Shown here: piece by piece, positions 14,497-24,231 of the stretch
Position numbering within the stretch: position 1 is the stretch's first letter
Layout of the letters: each line of letters begins with the position of its first letter
Origin: an uncultured Bacteroidia bacterium
Lineage (GTDB): Bacteria; Bacteroidota; Bacteroidia; Bacteroidales; UBA932
Direction: 5' to 3'
NCBI GenBank assembly: GCA_902784965.1
Contig: CACZWU010000013.1
Span: forward strand, 1-51,100
DNA: 51,100 nucleotides
Translations under genes and position numbers: made by a program
The notes under the pieces: model-generated
The model's input: the letters and a program-made list of their open reading frames with translations, nothing else
Databases searched by the model: none
Told to the model about the DNA's origin: nothing

Positions 14497-15915
14497 ATGG
14501 CAGAAAACATTCCCCTTGAACTGGGTACGGAGCCGGTGGGCAAGTTGCTGAAGAAGTACGCCACGCCTGCGATCATCGCGATGACCGCCTCCTCGCTCTA
14601 CAATATGGTGGACAGCATCTTCATCGGGCAGGGATGCGGCCCGATGGCCATTTCCGGCCTGGCGCTGACCTTCCCGCTGATGAACCTGTCGGCCGCCTTC
14701 GGCACGCTTGTGGGCGTGGGCGGCGCCACCCTGATCTCGGTGCTGCTGGGACAGAAGAACTATCTGGTGGCCAAAAAAGTGTTGAGCAACGTCTTTATCC
14801 TGAATATTCTGGTCGGCGTGCTCTTCTCGGCCATTTCCTTGATCTTTCTCGATCCGATCCTCCGCTTCTTCGGTGCGAGTGACGCCACGCTGCCTTTCGC
14901 CCGCAGCTACATGATCCCGATCCTGGCCGGCAACATCATCACGCACCTCTACTTCGGCCTGAACTCCATTGTCCGCGTGTCGGGACACCCGCAGAAAGCG
15001 ATGTATGCTACCATCCTGACAGTCACCCTCAACATGATTCTCGACCCGATCTTCATCTTCGTCTTCAAGATGGGCATCCAGGGCGCGGCTATCGCGACGG
15101 TCATTTCCCAAGCCACCTCGCTGGTCTGGATTATGTACATCATTTGCGACAGGCGCGAGTTCCTGCACCTGTCGCGCGAGACCTTCGGCCTGGACTGGGG
15201 CATCGCCCGGCGATCGCTGGCCATCGGCCTGGCGCCTTTCCTGATGAACGTGGCTTCGTGCTTCGTGGTGATCTTCATCAACAACCAGTTCAAGAAATAC
15301 GGCGGCGACCTGGCTATAGGTGCTTACGGCATCGTGAACCGGCTGGTGTTCCTCTTCCTGATGATCGTGATGGGTTTCACGCAGGGCATGCAGCCCATCG
15401 CGGGATACAACTACGGCGCGAAGCAGTACGACCGTGCGTTGGAAGTGCTGCGGCTGACCATCAAGTGTGCCCTCGTGGTGACGTGTACCTGCTTTCTGGT
15501 GGGTATGCTCATCCCGCGGGCGGCGGTTTCTCTCTTTACGCACGACGAGGAACTGATCGGCCTGGCGGCGCATGGCTTCCGCATCACGGTGCTGTTGTTC
15601 TGCATCGTCGGCCGTCAGATGGTGATCTCGAACTTTTTCCAGAGCATCGGTATGGCCAACAAGGCGATTTTCCTGTCGCTCTCCCGCCAGCTGATCTTCC
15701 TGCTGCCCTTCCTGGCCATCCTGCCGCTCTGGTTCGGCGCGGATGGCGTGTGGTTCAGCATGCCGGCCTCCGACCTGGCAGCCGTGGTGGTCTCGGAGAT
15801 CATGCTGGCCGGCCTCAAGAAAAACTTCCGGCGCGAGATGGCTGCCGCGGAAGCAGCCGGGAAAGTGGAAGAAGCACATGTCCCTGAGCCTATTGAAGTA
15901 ACTGATACAATTTGA
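14497..15915 (+). CDS. MATE-family multidrug/metabolite exporter
   Basis: 472 residues with about twelve membrane segments in two similar halves, typical of MATE (NorM/DinF-type) antiporters driven by Na+ or H+. Family signatures: ATPAIIAMTASSLYNMVDSIF at the N-terminus (helix 1), IFIGQGCGP and, in the second half, GFTQGMQPIAGYNYGAKQY. Substrate unknown. Start is ATG 14497; a TTG at 14488 overlaps the -7 box. The next gene begins six bases after its stop. It is a separate paralogue from the MATE-ATPase fusion at 41741. Confidence 0.92.
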   Translation: MAENIPLELGTEPVGKLLKKYATPAIIAMTASSLYNMVDSIFIGQGCGPMAISGLALTFPLMNLSAAFGTLVGVGGATLISVLLGQKNYLVAKKVLSNVFILNILVGVLFSAISLIFLDPILRFFGASDATLPFARSYMIPILAGNIITHLYFGLNSIVRVSGHPQKAMYATILTVTLNMILDPIFIFVFKMGIQGAAIATVISQATSLVWIMYIICDRREFLHLSRETFGLDWGIARRSLAIGLAPFLMNVASCFVVIFINNQFKKYGGDLAIGAYGIVNRLVFLFLMIVMGFTQGMQPIAGYNYGAKQYDRALEVLRLTIKCALVVTCTCFLVGMLIPRAAVSLFTHDEELIGLAAHGFRITVLLFCIVGRQMVISNFFQSIGMANKAIFLSLSRQLIFLLPFLAILPLWFGADGVWFSMPASDLAAVVVSEIMLAGLKKNFRREMAAAEAAGKVEEAHVPEPIEVTDTI

Positions 15916-15921
15916 CGCGAT

Positions 15922-16563
15922 ATGGCATCTCATCTGATTATTTCCATCGGACGGCAAATCGGCGCAGGCGGGCTGGGCCTGGCCCGGCGCCTGTCTGAAG
16001 AATTCGGCCTGAAGGTTTATGACAAGGAACTGCTGGCCGAGGTAGCCCGGGAAAGCGGGCTGGACGAGGCCTGCTTCGAGCAGCGCGACGAGCATTCCAC
16101 GCGGGGCTTCCGCACGGCCCTGCAAGGCTTCCGGTCCCTGATCGGGAGCGCTTTGTACAACCGCGCCGGCACGAACACCGTGATGACGGAAGAGCAGCTC
16201 TTCAAGATCCAGAGCGAGGTCATGCAGAAGATCGCTGCGAAAGAAGATTGTATCATTGTGGGTCGCTGTGCGGACTACATCCTCCGTGAAGAGCCAAAGC
16301 TGGTGACGCTGTTCATCTGTGCGGATCTGGAGGACAGGGTACAGAATCTGATGCGGGTCGGCGGGAAGACCGAAGAGGAGGCACGCCGCTTCATCGAAGT
16401 GGGCGACCGCAAGCGCGCGGAATATTACAACTACTATACGTTCAAGAAATGGGGGGATTCTGCGAGCTACGACCTTTGCATCGACGCCTCGAAACTCGGC
16501 AACGACATCGAAAAAGTCGTGGATCTCATCAAATTCTACCTGAAACAACGCAACCTGATTTGA
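15922..16563 (+). CDS. Cytidylate-kinase-like family protein
   Basis: 213 residues. The N-terminal SIGRQIGAGGLGLARRL is the atypical P-loop of the cytidylate-kinase-like (AAA_26) family, in which GRQxGSGG replaces the classical Walker A. Later features are CIIVGRCADYILRE and LVTLFICADLEDR. Members are P-loop kinases resembling CMP kinase, but the substrate is unproven, and a genuine cmk is expected elsewhere. It lies between the MATE and ettA genes with spacings of six and four bases, so it is in the same transcript. Confidence 0.88.
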   Translation: MASHLIISIGRQIGAGGLGLARRLSEEFGLKVYDKELLAEVARESGLDEACFEQRDEHSTRGFRTALQGFRSLIGSALYNRAGTNTVMTEEQLFKIQSEVMQKIAAKEDCIIVGRCADYILREEPKLVTLFICADLEDRVQNLMRVGGKTEEEARRFIEVGDRKRAEYYNYYTFKKWGDSASYDLCIDASKLGNDIEKVVDLIKFYLKQRNLI

Positions 16564-16567
16564 CGTT

Positions 16568-18244
<1,677 letters not shown>

Positions 18245-18249
18245 CGATT

Positions 18250-19260
18250 ATGAGTTTCGAAACCGGCACCAATTTCATAGACTACGTCCGCATCTTCTGC
18301 AAGAGCGGCGACGGCGGCAACGGGTCGATGCACCTGCACCGGGCCAAGTACGTGCCCAAGGGCGGCCCGGACGGCGGCGACGGCGGCCGGGGCGGCCATA
18401 TCATCCTGCGGGGCAACCGGCAGATGTGGACGCTCATCCACCTGAAGTACAAGAAGCACATCAAGGCGGAGGACGGCGGCGCGGGCAGCGGCCAGCTCAA
18501 GCACGGCAAGCAGGGACAGGACATTATCCTGCAGGTTCCGCTGGGCACCGTGGCGCGCGACGGCGAGACGGGCGAAGTGCTGTTCGAAATCCTGGAAGAC
18601 GGCGAGGAAAAGATCCTGGCACGCGGTGGCCGCGGTGGCCTGGGCAACAACTACTTCAAGAGCGCGACCAACCAGACGCCGCGCTATGCGCAGCCTGGCG
18701 AGCCGGGGGTCGAGGGCTGGTTCGTGCTGGAGCTCAAGGTATTGGCAGACGTAGGGTTGGTGGGCTTCCCGAATGCGGGAAAGTCGACGCTGCTGAGCGT
18801 GGTGTCTGCTGCCAAGCCGAAGATTGCGGACTACGCCTTCACGACGCTGGAGCCTCAGCTGGGCATCGTGAACTACTACGACGACCGTTCCTTCGTGATG
18901 GCCGACATCCCGGGTATCATCGAGGGCGCGCACGAAGGCAAGGGGCTGGGCCTGCGGTTCCTGCGCCACATCGAACGCAATGCGATGCTGCTTTTCATGA
19001 TTCCGGCCGACAGCAAGGACATCGCCGGCGAGTACCGCATCCTGCAACGCGAACTCAAGCTCTACAACCCGGAACTGCTCGACAAGCAGCGGGTCGTCGC
19101 CATCACGAAATGCGACATGCTCGACGACGAGCTCCGCAAGGAAGTCCGCCGCCACCTCCCTCGGAAAGTACCTTCCGTGCTGATCTCCTCCCTGACGGGC
19201 GAGGGCATCCCGGAGCTCAAGGATCTGCTCTGGAACACCCTCAACGAGCCCGTAGCGTAG
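18250..19260 (+). CDS. obg: Obg/CgtA GTPase
   Basis: 336 residues. It helps 50S subunit assembly and stress responses. The glycine-rich Obg fold is at the N-terminus ([33 protein letters not shown]), followed by the GTPase domain with G1 GFPNAGKST, switch [10 protein letters not shown]3 DIPG and G4 TKCD. The variable C-terminal OCT domain is absent, as in many Bacteroidota. It is the last gene of the MATE-kinase-ettA-obg row; the DUF362 gene converges on it with three bases between stops. All arginines at its start use CGN codons. Confidence 0.95.
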   Translation: MSFETGTNFIDYVRIFCKSGDGGNGSMHLHRAKYVPKGGPDGGDGGRGGHIILRGNRQMWTLIHLKYKKHIKAEDGGAGSGQLKHGKQGQDIILQVPLGTVARDGETGEVLFEILEDGEEKILARGGRGGLGNNYFKSATNQTPRYAQPGEPGVEGWFVLELKVLADVGLVGFPNAGKSTLLSVVSAAKPKIADYAFTTLEPQLGIVNYYDDRSFVMADIPGIIEGAHEGKGLGLRFLRHIERNAMLLFMIPADSKDIAGEYRILQRELKLYNPELLDKQRVVAITKCDMLDDELRKEVRRHLPRKVPSVLISSLTGEGIPELKDLLWNTLNEPVA

Positions 19261-19263
19261 GGC

Positions 19264-20397
19264 TTATTTCATAAAGACAAGTTCGTACTGACGGCTACCC
19301 AGCCCGATTTTCTCCCCGTGGATCAACTGGGTTTCCCACTCCGATTCCGGCGTGGTGTTCTTGAAATGGTCGTGGTGGTCGTGGAAACCGTGCTCGTGCA
19401 GATGGTCGCCCAGCACCGAATTCCGCAAAGGTTCTGCCTTCAGGCAAGCGTTTGCGCAGGCTTGGTCGAGGGCGACGGGATCTTTCGATGCGAACATCCC
19501 GATGTCAGGGAGGATGGGCGCATCGTTCTCGGCATGGCAGTCGCAATACGGGGAAACGTCCAAGACAAGGGCAATGTGGAAATGCTCGCGTCCGTCGACG
19601 ACCGCTTTGGTATATTCGGCCATCTTGGCATTGAGGATGGAGATGGCCTGGTTCTGGGCGAAGTCGATTGCATCGAAATTGCAGGCGCCGAGGCAGCGTC
19701 CGCAACCCACGCAGTGGCTTTCGTCCACGCGCATCTTACGGGCCACCGCGTCGAATACCAGGCCGCCGTTGGCGCATTCCTTCTGGCAGCGGCGGCAGCC
19801 CCGGCACTTGTCTTCATAGATCATGGCCTTTCCGGCGGAGTGCTGGTCCTTTTTGCCCGCGCGTGAGCCACAGCCCATGCCAATATTCTTGATGGCACCG
19901 CCAAAGCCCGTCATCTCGTGCCCCTTGAAGTGGGTCAGGCTGATGAACACGTCGGCATCCATGACGGCCCGGCCGATGAGCGCTTCCTTCGTGTATTCCC
20001 CGCCTGCCACCGGTACGGCGATGTCGTCGGTTCCTTTCAGGCCGTCGGCGATAATCACCGGGCAGCCAGCCGAGAGGGGCGTGAAACCGTTCTCCCATGC
20101 GCACTCCAGGTGCTCCAGGGCGTTTTTCCGGAAGCCCGGGTACATGGTGTTGCAGTCGGTGAGGAACGGCTTGCCGCCGAGTTCCTTCACCAGGTCGACG
20201 ATGGCCTTGGCGTAGTTGGGACGGAGGTAGCTGACGTTGCCCAGCTCCCCGAAATGCATCTTGATGGCAACGAACTTGCCGTCCATGTCGATGTCGGTCA
20301 TTCCGGCCCTGCGGGCCAGCCGTTTGAGTTTGGCCGGCATGCTCTCACCGAAAGCCGTCGTCCGGAAGTCGGTGTAATAAACTTTTGCGCGTTCCAT
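19264..20397 (-). CDS. DUF362 iron-sulfur protein
   Basis: 377 residues. N-terminal DUF362 domain (VKELGGKPFLTDCNTMYPG; HFKGHEMTGFGGAIKNIGMG) with an embedded pair of 4Fe-4S sites: CRGCRRCQKEC (about residues 194-204) and CVGCGRCLGAC (about 222-232). These are ferredoxin-type clusters, so the protein likely passes electrons in the cytoplasm, but the reaction of DUF362 proteins is unknown. The tail is rich in His and Asp (DHLHEHGFHDHHDH), a possible metal-binding segment. A TACCTTTG box (minus, 20422-20429) gives a ~20-base leader. Confidence 0.85.
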   Translation of the reverse strand: MERAKVYYTDFRTTAFGESMPAKLKRLARRAGMTDIDMDGKFVAIKMHFGELGNVSYLRPNYAKAIVDLVKELGGKPFLTDCNTMYPGFRKNALEHLECAWENGFTPLSAGCPVIIADGLKGTDDIAVPVAGGEYTKEALIGRAVMDADVFISLTHFKGHEMTGFGGAIKNIGMGCGSRAGKKDQHSAGKAMIYEDKCRGCRRCQKECANGGLVFDAVARKMRVDESHCVGCGRCLGACNFDAIDFAQNQAISILNAKMAEYTKAVVDGREHFHIALVLDVSPYCDCHAENDAPILPDIGMFASKDPVALDQACANACLKAEPLRNSVLGDHLHEHGFHDHHDHFKNTTPESEWETQLIHGEKIGLGSRQYELVFMK

Positions 20398-20421
20398 GGG
20401 ATCGTTTTGAAGGGTTCACGA

Positions 20422-20429
20422 CAAAGGTA
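20422..20429 (-). promoter_or_regulatory. -7 box of the DUF362 gene
   Basis: Minus strand TACCTTTG, an exact TAnnTTTG match, 24 bases before ATG 20397 and directly after the rpsU terminator. Confidence 0.6.
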
Positions 20430-20433
20430 ATAA

Positions 20434-20466
20434 AAAAACGAAAAAAGGCCGGCGATTTCGCCGGCC
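20434..20466 (-). terminator. Rho-independent terminator of rpsU
   Basis: Read on the minus strand, an 8-bp GC-only stem (20447-20454 with 20459-20466, GGCCGGCG/CGCCGGCC, 4-base loop) is followed by T6, CG and a second T run. It ends the rpsU transcript 22 bases after the stop codon. Confidence 0.85.
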
Positions 20467-20487
20467 CTTTAAGGTACCTCTTCGGAC

Positions 20488-20679
20488 TTACTCGTCCTGG
20501 AGCTGCAGCTTCTGCACGTAGATGGCCTTGTTCATCATCTCGCGCTTTTTCACGGACGGTTTCTCAAATGTCTTGCGGGCACGGAGCTCACGGATGACAC
20601 CCGTCTTCTCGAATTTGCGTTTGAATTTCTTCAGCGCACGCTCGATGTTCTCACCTTCTTTGACCTGTACGATAATCAT
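20488..20679 (-). CDS. rpsU: Small ribosomal subunit protein bS21
   Basis: 63 residues, the normal S21 length, rich in Lys/Arg (MIIVQVKEGENIERALKKFK at the start). Start ATG 20679 is conserved in the family and is preceded by AAAGGAGGT (20688-20696) at ideal spacing; upstream in-frame codons lie before the Shine-Dalgarno site. bS21 is part of the 30S platform; in Bacteroidota it helps hold the 16S 3' tail so that the anti-Shine-Dalgarno is hidden. A strong Shine-Dalgarno on this very gene, rare in the window, suggests feedback control. Monocistronic: promoter at 20710-20717, terminator at 20434-20466. Confidence 0.95.
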   Translation of the reverse strand: MIIVQVKEGENIERALKKFKRKFEKTGVIRELRARKTFEKPSVKKREMMNKAIYVQKLQLQDE

Positions 20680-20687
20680 TTGCTTAC

Positions 20688-20696
20688 ACCTCCTTT
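20688..20696 (-). promoter_or_regulatory. Strong Shine-Dalgarno site of rpsU
   Basis: Minus strand AAAGGAGGT, eight bases before the rpsU ATG. Most start codons in this window have nothing similar, so this site stands out and fixes the rpsU start. Confidence 0.85.
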
Positions 20697-20709
20697 TTCT
20701 TAGGGACCG

Positions 20710-20717
20710 CAAAGATA
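20710..20717 (-). promoter_or_regulatory. -7 box of rpsU
   Basis: Minus strand TATCTTTG, exact consensus, giving an rpsU leader of about 25 bases that contains the Shine-Dalgarno site. The divergent xer promoter box is at 20731-20738. Confidence 0.7.
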
Positions 20718-20730
20718 GAGAAATATTTTG

Positions 20731-20738
20731 TAATTTTG
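20731..20738 (+). promoter_or_regulatory. -7 box of the xer gene
   Basis: TAATTTTG, an exact TAnnTTTG match, four bases before the GTG start at 20743. The mRNA probably begins at the start codon. Confidence 0.65.
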
Positions 20739-20742
20739 TTCA

Positions 20743-21663
20743 GTGTTGAAGGAAAATTTTATCAGGTACCTGCAGGTTGAGCGGCGCTATTCTCCGCGGA
20801 CCGTCCGTCTGTATGATGAGGCGGTGGAGGAATACTATGCTTTTGTGGAGGCGGCGCCCGACGATCCTGCGGCGATGACGCCACAGGGAATCCGGGCCTA
20901 TATCGCGCACGGGCTCGACACGGGTCATTCGGCACGGACGATGAACCTCAAACTGTCGGCGCTCAGCACCTGGTGCGGCTGGCTGCTGCGGCAGGGGCTG
21001 CTGGAGAGCAACCCCGTCCATAAGGTACCCCGGCCCAAACAGGAGAAGAAACTGCCGCAGTTCTACACCGAAAAAGCCATCGACAACTATTTCGACGAGA
21101 GCCGCCGGCGGGTGGAGGAGAACCCCGACGATTTCGCCCTGTTGCGCGACCGGATGATCATGGTCATTCTCTATGCCACGGGGATGCGCCGCGCCGAGCT
21201 CTGTAACCTGAGTATCACAGATTTCGATCCCGCGCGCCGCATTTTCCGCGTCATTGGCAAGGGCGACAAGCCGCGAGAAATCCCGGTTCCCGCTTTGATA
21301 TGTCAGGAGATTTCACTATATTTGGAAAAATTGGGTGAAGCGTATCCCGACAATCCCGCCGGAAAGTTCTTTCTCACCGACAGAGGCGCACCGCTCTACC
21401 TGGCTTTCGCCGACAATGTGGTGCGGCGCGAACTCTCCGGTATCGAGGGCTTTACCGGCAAGAAGTCGCCCCATGTGCTGCGGCACTCCCTGGCGACCCA
21501 CCTGCTCAACCGGGGCGCCGACCTGAACAGCATCAAGGAGATCCTGGGACACTCCTCGCTGGCAGCGACGCAGGTGTATACGCACAACTCGTTCGAACAA
21601 TTGAAAAAGACATATTTAACCGCTCATCCCAGAGCAAAAAACGGAGGTAACCATGGAAATTAA
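20743..21663 (+). CDS. Tyrosine recombinase of the XerC/XerD type
   Basis: 306 residues, standard Xer length. The N-terminal SAM-like core-binding domain (FIRYLQVERRYSPRTVRLY) is followed by the catalytic domain with the Arg-His-Arg-His-Tyr set: Arg in TGMRRAELCNL, HVLRHSLATHLL, LGHSSLAATQVYTH. Such enzymes resolve chromosome dimers at dif. The GTG start at 20743 lies four bases after the -7 box; TTG 20746 is the alternative. From memory, rpsU-xer-raiA is a conserved Bacteroidales order normally continuing to tRNAs and tuf; here lplA follows instead. The end overlaps raiA by 11 bases. Confidence 0.9.
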   Translation: MLKENFIRYLQVERRYSPRTVRLYDEAVEEYYAFVEAAPDDPAAMTPQGIRAYIAHGLDTGHSARTMNLKLSALSTWCGWLLRQGLLESNPVHKVPRPKQEKKLPQFYTEKAIDNYFDESRRRVEENPDDFALLRDRMIMVILYATGMRRAELCNLSITDFDPARRIFRVIGKGDKPREIPVPALICQEISLYLEKLGEAYPDNPAGKFFLTDRGAPLYLAFADNVVRRELSGIEGFTGKKSPHVLRHSLATHLLNRGADLNSIKEILGHSSLAATQVYTHNSFEQLKKTYLTAHPRAKNGGNHGN

Positions 21664-21943
21664 AGTTCAGTCCATCAAGTTCGACGCCGACCAGAAACTG
21701 CTCGATTACATCGACAAGAAGGTCAGCAAGATCGAGAAATTCTACGAAGACATCGTGCGCACGGAAGTCGATCTCTCGCTGCTCGCCGAGCCGCAGAACA
21801 AGAACGTGAAGATTCACGTTTTCATCCCGGGCAACGAACTCGTCGTGGAGCGCAACAACGACACCTTCGAAGGTGCCATCAACGATTGCGTAGCTACGCT
21901 CAAAGACCTGCTGGTCTCCGAGAAAGAGCGCCGTTATAAATAA
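21653..21943 (+). CDS. raiA: Ribosome hibernation-promoting factor (RaiA/HPF short form)
   Basis: 96 residues, the short HPF/YfiA type without the C-terminal dimerisation domain. It binds the 30S decoding region and stalls ribosomes in slow growth. The fold shows as VQSIKFDADQKLLDYIDKKV then a basic helix and FEGAINDCVATLKDLL. The start overlaps the xer stop, so it is translated from the xer mRNA, and it has its own GGAGGT (21643-21648) four bases before the ATG, one of few Shine-Dalgarno sites in the window. Confidence 0.92.
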   Translation: MEIKVQSIKFDADQKLLDYIDKKVSKIEKFYEDIVRTEVDLSLLAEPQNKNVKIHVFIPGNELVVERNNDTFEGAINDCVATLKDLLVSEKERRYK

Positions 21944-21949
21944 AATGAG

Positions 21950-21970
21950 ATGCCGGGTCAGGCCCGGCAT
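21950..21970. terminator. Small GC-rich hairpin between convergent genes
   Basis: A perfect 8-bp stem (ATGCCGGG with CCCGGCAT) around the 5-base loop TCAGG lies between the stop of raiA (21943) and the stop of lplA (21976). It has no T run, so it may act as a weak bidirectional terminator. The form ATGCCGGG...CCCGGCATGACG also recalls short dispersed palindromes seen in many bacterial genomes. Confidence 0.45.
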
Positions 21971-21975
21971 GACGT

Positions 21976-22938
21976 TCAGAAAAACAACGACAGCAAGTCG
22001 TCCGGGCTGATACCCGAGAAAAATGCGCCGGTCGCCACCGTTTGGAGGCGGCCGGCGATGGTTTTGCGATCGTAGGGACAGCCTTCGAGCAGGGCGCAGA
22101 AATCCTCCGTGGGGCGCTCGAAGAAATAATCGCCGAAGATGCGCAGGCCGCTGATGCGCCCGCCCCGCAGGTCGAAGTGCGCCTCCAGCAGGCCAGTGGG
22201 GAACTTGCGGACATTCGCCACGCTGCAGGCTGGCGAAGCGCCGAAATTCCAGCCGGGGTTGCCGAAACGTTCCGCGCGCAGGGAAGCGATGGCTGCGCAG
22301 TCCGCTTCCGTATAATCATAAGGTGTGCAGCCCAGTGCGTCGCCGAAATGGCTGGCCAGGTGTGCCACGAAATCTTCGACGCTGATGGGCACCGCCAGCT
22401 GCTCCGACAGATTGGCCACGCGGCTGCGGACCGATTGGACGGCCTTGCCCGCAAACTTTTCCGGACGGGGTTTCAAAGCGGCTGCCAGCCGGTCGGTCGA
22501 AGCGTTAAATAGCAGGGTACCGTGCTCGAGAATCCGGCCGCGATGCTTGCAGACGGCCGTTCCCGAGAATTTCCGTCCGTCGGGCAGCACCAGGTCGTTG
22601 CGCCCGGAGCACCGGCCTTCGATGCCCAGCGGCCGCAGGGCCTCCAGCACCACGTCGGTAAACTTCCTGCCGGTCAGGTCGAAGAACGAATAATTGACGT
22701 TGCCCAGGTCGTGGAAGACGGCACCGCCGCCCGTCATCCGCCGGACCACGGGGATCCGCTCCCGTTCCACATAGGAAAGGTCGATCTCGGCATAGGCATT
22801 CTGGTGCCGCCCGATGATGACGCTGTCGGCATTGCGCCACAGTCGCACGAACGGTTCGCTGCGCTGCGTGAGCAGGTATTCCTCCGCCGCCAGGTTCCAG
22901 GCGGGGTCGGTGGTCTTATCGACGATCAGCAAGCTCAT
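21976..22938 (-). CDS. lplA: Lipoate-protein ligase A
   Basis: 320 residues. It activates free lipoate with ATP and attaches it to lipoyl domains such as GcvH or 2-oxoacid dehydrogenase E2. Motifs: WRNADSVIIGRHQNAYAEI, RRMTGGGAVFHDLGN (the lipoate/AMP pocket), GRKFSGTA (conserved Lys) and HGTLLFN. The C-terminal accessory domain is present (VEDFVAHLASHFGDALG). The start codon shares one base with the stop of the AraC-type regulator gene upstream (TGATG overlap), so they form one transcript, though no functional link is obvious. Confidence 0.93.
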   Translation of the reverse strand: MSLLIVDKTTDPAWNLAAEEYLLTQRSEPFVRLWRNADSVIIGRHQNAYAEIDLSYVERERIPVVRRMTGGGAVFHDLGNVNYSFFDLTGRKFTDVVLEALRPLGIEGRCSGRNDLVLPDGRKFSGTAVCKHRGRILEHGTLLFNASTDRLAAALKPRPEKFAGKAVQSVRSRVANLSEQLAVPISVEDFVAHLASHFGDALGCTPYDYTEADCAAIASLRAERFGNPGWNFGASPACSVANVRKFPTGLLEAHFDLRGGRISGLRIFGDYFFERPTEDFCALLEGCPYDRKTIAGRLQTVATGAFFSGISPDDLLSLFF

Positions 22939-24053
22939 CAGCTATTCCCGGCCTCTTTCTGCAGGCGGGCTTTGACGGTATAGTAAGTGGTACGGGAAGC
23001 GAAGCCCGATTCGGAGATGATCTCGCTGAGGGTGGCGTCGGGATGCTCTTTCTGGTATTTGTCGGCGTATTCCAGGCGCAGGGTGTTGATGAAATGGAAG
23101 AAGCCGCCCAGTTCGGTCTTGAACAGGCCGGCAATGTAGGTGCGGTTGTAGCCCGCCCGGTCGGCCACGTCCTGGATGGTGAGGTGCGGTTCCAGGAAGG
23201 CCTGCTGCTCCACGACCACCTCGCTGATGGCCGACAGGATGGTCAGCGCCTTGGATTCCGACAGGGTGCGGTTGTAGAATTCGGTAGAGGATGCGGTCTC
23301 TTCTTCGGCGGGCTCTGGTTCTGCCGGCACGTCCTGTTTTTCAATGCGCTGCCGCTGCGGAGGCAGGATGCCGATGAGCAGGAGGACCGAAAGCCCGCTC
23401 ATGTAGAGTTGGAGCAATGCCATCACGGCCCGGCTGTCGGAGAGGGCGGCCACCCAGATGAAGGCGAAGGTCACCAGCATCCGGTAGACATTTTTCCGGG
23501 CAAAGACCTGCGGAAAGTCGTGGGGGTTGGAATATTCCTCATCGTCCACATGCTTGGACCAGTGCAGCACCATCCCGACCGCCCACAGGCAGACAAGGGT
23601 CATCAGGCCGCCCAGACACAGGACGACGGTATTGGCCAGCGGAATGCTGCCGATGCCCCATCGCTGGAACAGACCGGCGAGTGCCGGTACCAGGATCAGG
23701 CCGGCCAGTCCGGGGACGCCGGCCCAGAGGGCGGGACGTTTCCATTTCTGCCACTGCATCACGTTTCCGAAATAGGAGAGGAGCAGGATGGTCAGGAAAA
23801 AGAGCTCTGCCGGCAGGAAATAGGCCTTGACGATCAGCCAGTGGACCGGGGGATAGGGGTTCCAGGCGTAGGGAATCAGCAGGAGCGCCGAGAGCGAGAC
23901 CAGGGTGGCGATGCGCCGGCCCGGATAATAGTAGTCCGGATCCTTGTCGTAGGGCCGGCACATGTGGAACCAGCGCACCGCTGCGAACACGAGATTCACT
24001 GCGATGAAAAAGGTCGTCGTCAGGCCGGATACGTAGGGGATGTCTACTGCCAT
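22938..24053 (-). CDS. Membrane-anchored AraC-type transcription regulator
   Basis: 371 residues from ATG 24053; the upstream ATG 24095 lies before the -7 box. About six hydrophobic segments fill the first ~240 residues, followed by a Pro/Glu-rich linker (PAEPEPAEEETASS) and an AraC-type double helix-turn-helix (LTIQDVADRAGYNRTYIAGL ... ISESGFASRTTYYTVKARL). Such Bacteroidota proteins are thought to sense a membrane or periplasmic signal and activate a nearby surface-protein operon. The divergent small-peptide/lipoprotein operon, with a 21-bp-phased repeat array in between (24096-24164), is the likely target; this is inference. Confidence 0.85.
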   Translation of the reverse strand: MAVDIPYVSGLTTTFFIAVNLVFAAVRWFHMCRPYDKDPDYYYPGRRIATLVSLSALLLIPYAWNPYPPVHWLIVKAYFLPAELFFLTILLLSYFGNVMQWQKWKRPALWAGVPGLAGLILVPALAGLFQRWGIGSIPLANTVVLCLGGLMTLVCLWAVGMVLHWSKHVDDEEYSNPHDFPQVFARKNVYRMLVTFAFIWVAALSDSRAVMALLQLYMSGLSVLLLIGILPPQRQRIEKQDVPAEPEPAEEETASSTEFYNRTLSESKALTILSAISEVVVEQQAFLEPHLTIQDVADRAGYNRTYIAGLFKTELGGFFHFINTLRLEYADKYQKEHPDATLSEIISESGFASRTTYYTVKARLQKEAGNS

Positions 24054-24061
24054 TTCGGGGG

Positions 24062-24069
24062 CAAATATA
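24062..24069 (-). promoter_or_regulatory. -7 box of the AraC-type regulator gene
   Basis: Minus strand TATATTTG, exact TAnnTTTG match, eight bases before ATG 24053. Its -33 region lies just before the direct-repeat array beginning at 24096, so the regulator could control its own gene. Confidence 0.65.
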
Positions 24070-24095
24070 GCAAATTCAGCGGAAATGTACTCCAT

Positions 24096-24164
24096 TGGAC
24101 AAACTGTGAACGGAGATGGACAGGGTGTAAATGCCTTTGGACATGCTGTGAACGCGCTTGGACG
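24096..24164. promoter_or_regulatory. 21-bp-phased direct-repeat array (candidate AraC operator)
   Basis: TGGAC begins at 24096, 24117, 24138 and 24159, exactly 21 bp apart. The three full units read TGGACAAACTGTGAAC, TGGACAGGGTGTAAAT and TGGACATGCTGTGAAC, i.e. TGGACANNNTGTRAAY; the fourth is truncated to TGGACG. A 21-bp step is two helical turns, so the sites face the same side of the DNA, as AraC-family activators require. The last unit ends about 20 bases before the TACCTTTG box at 24185-24192, so it overlaps the -33 region of the peptide/lipoprotein operon. Confidence 0.75.
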
Positions 24165-24184
24165 ATGAAAAAAATCGGACCCTC

Positions 24185-24192
24185 TACCTTTG
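24185..24192 (+). promoter_or_regulatory. -7 box of the small-peptide/lipoprotein operon
   Basis: TACCTTTG, exact TAnnTTTG match, placed right after the direct-repeat array; predicted leader about 34 bases to ATG 24232. Confidence 0.65.
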
Positions 24193-24231
24193 CGCCATCA
24201 TTCAAAAAGGTAATCAATAACAATAAATGAT

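Noticed and set aside
20743-21663. Xer recombinase as integrase of a mobile element or prophage
   Set aside because: It sits between rpsU and raiA, a housekeeping context, has standard Xer length, and no attachment sites or phage genes are visible.
24096-24164. Possible CRISPR-like array
   Set aside because: Units are 21 bp in total with only about 13 conserved bases, no spacers of usual length and no cas genes; position and phase fit an operator array better.
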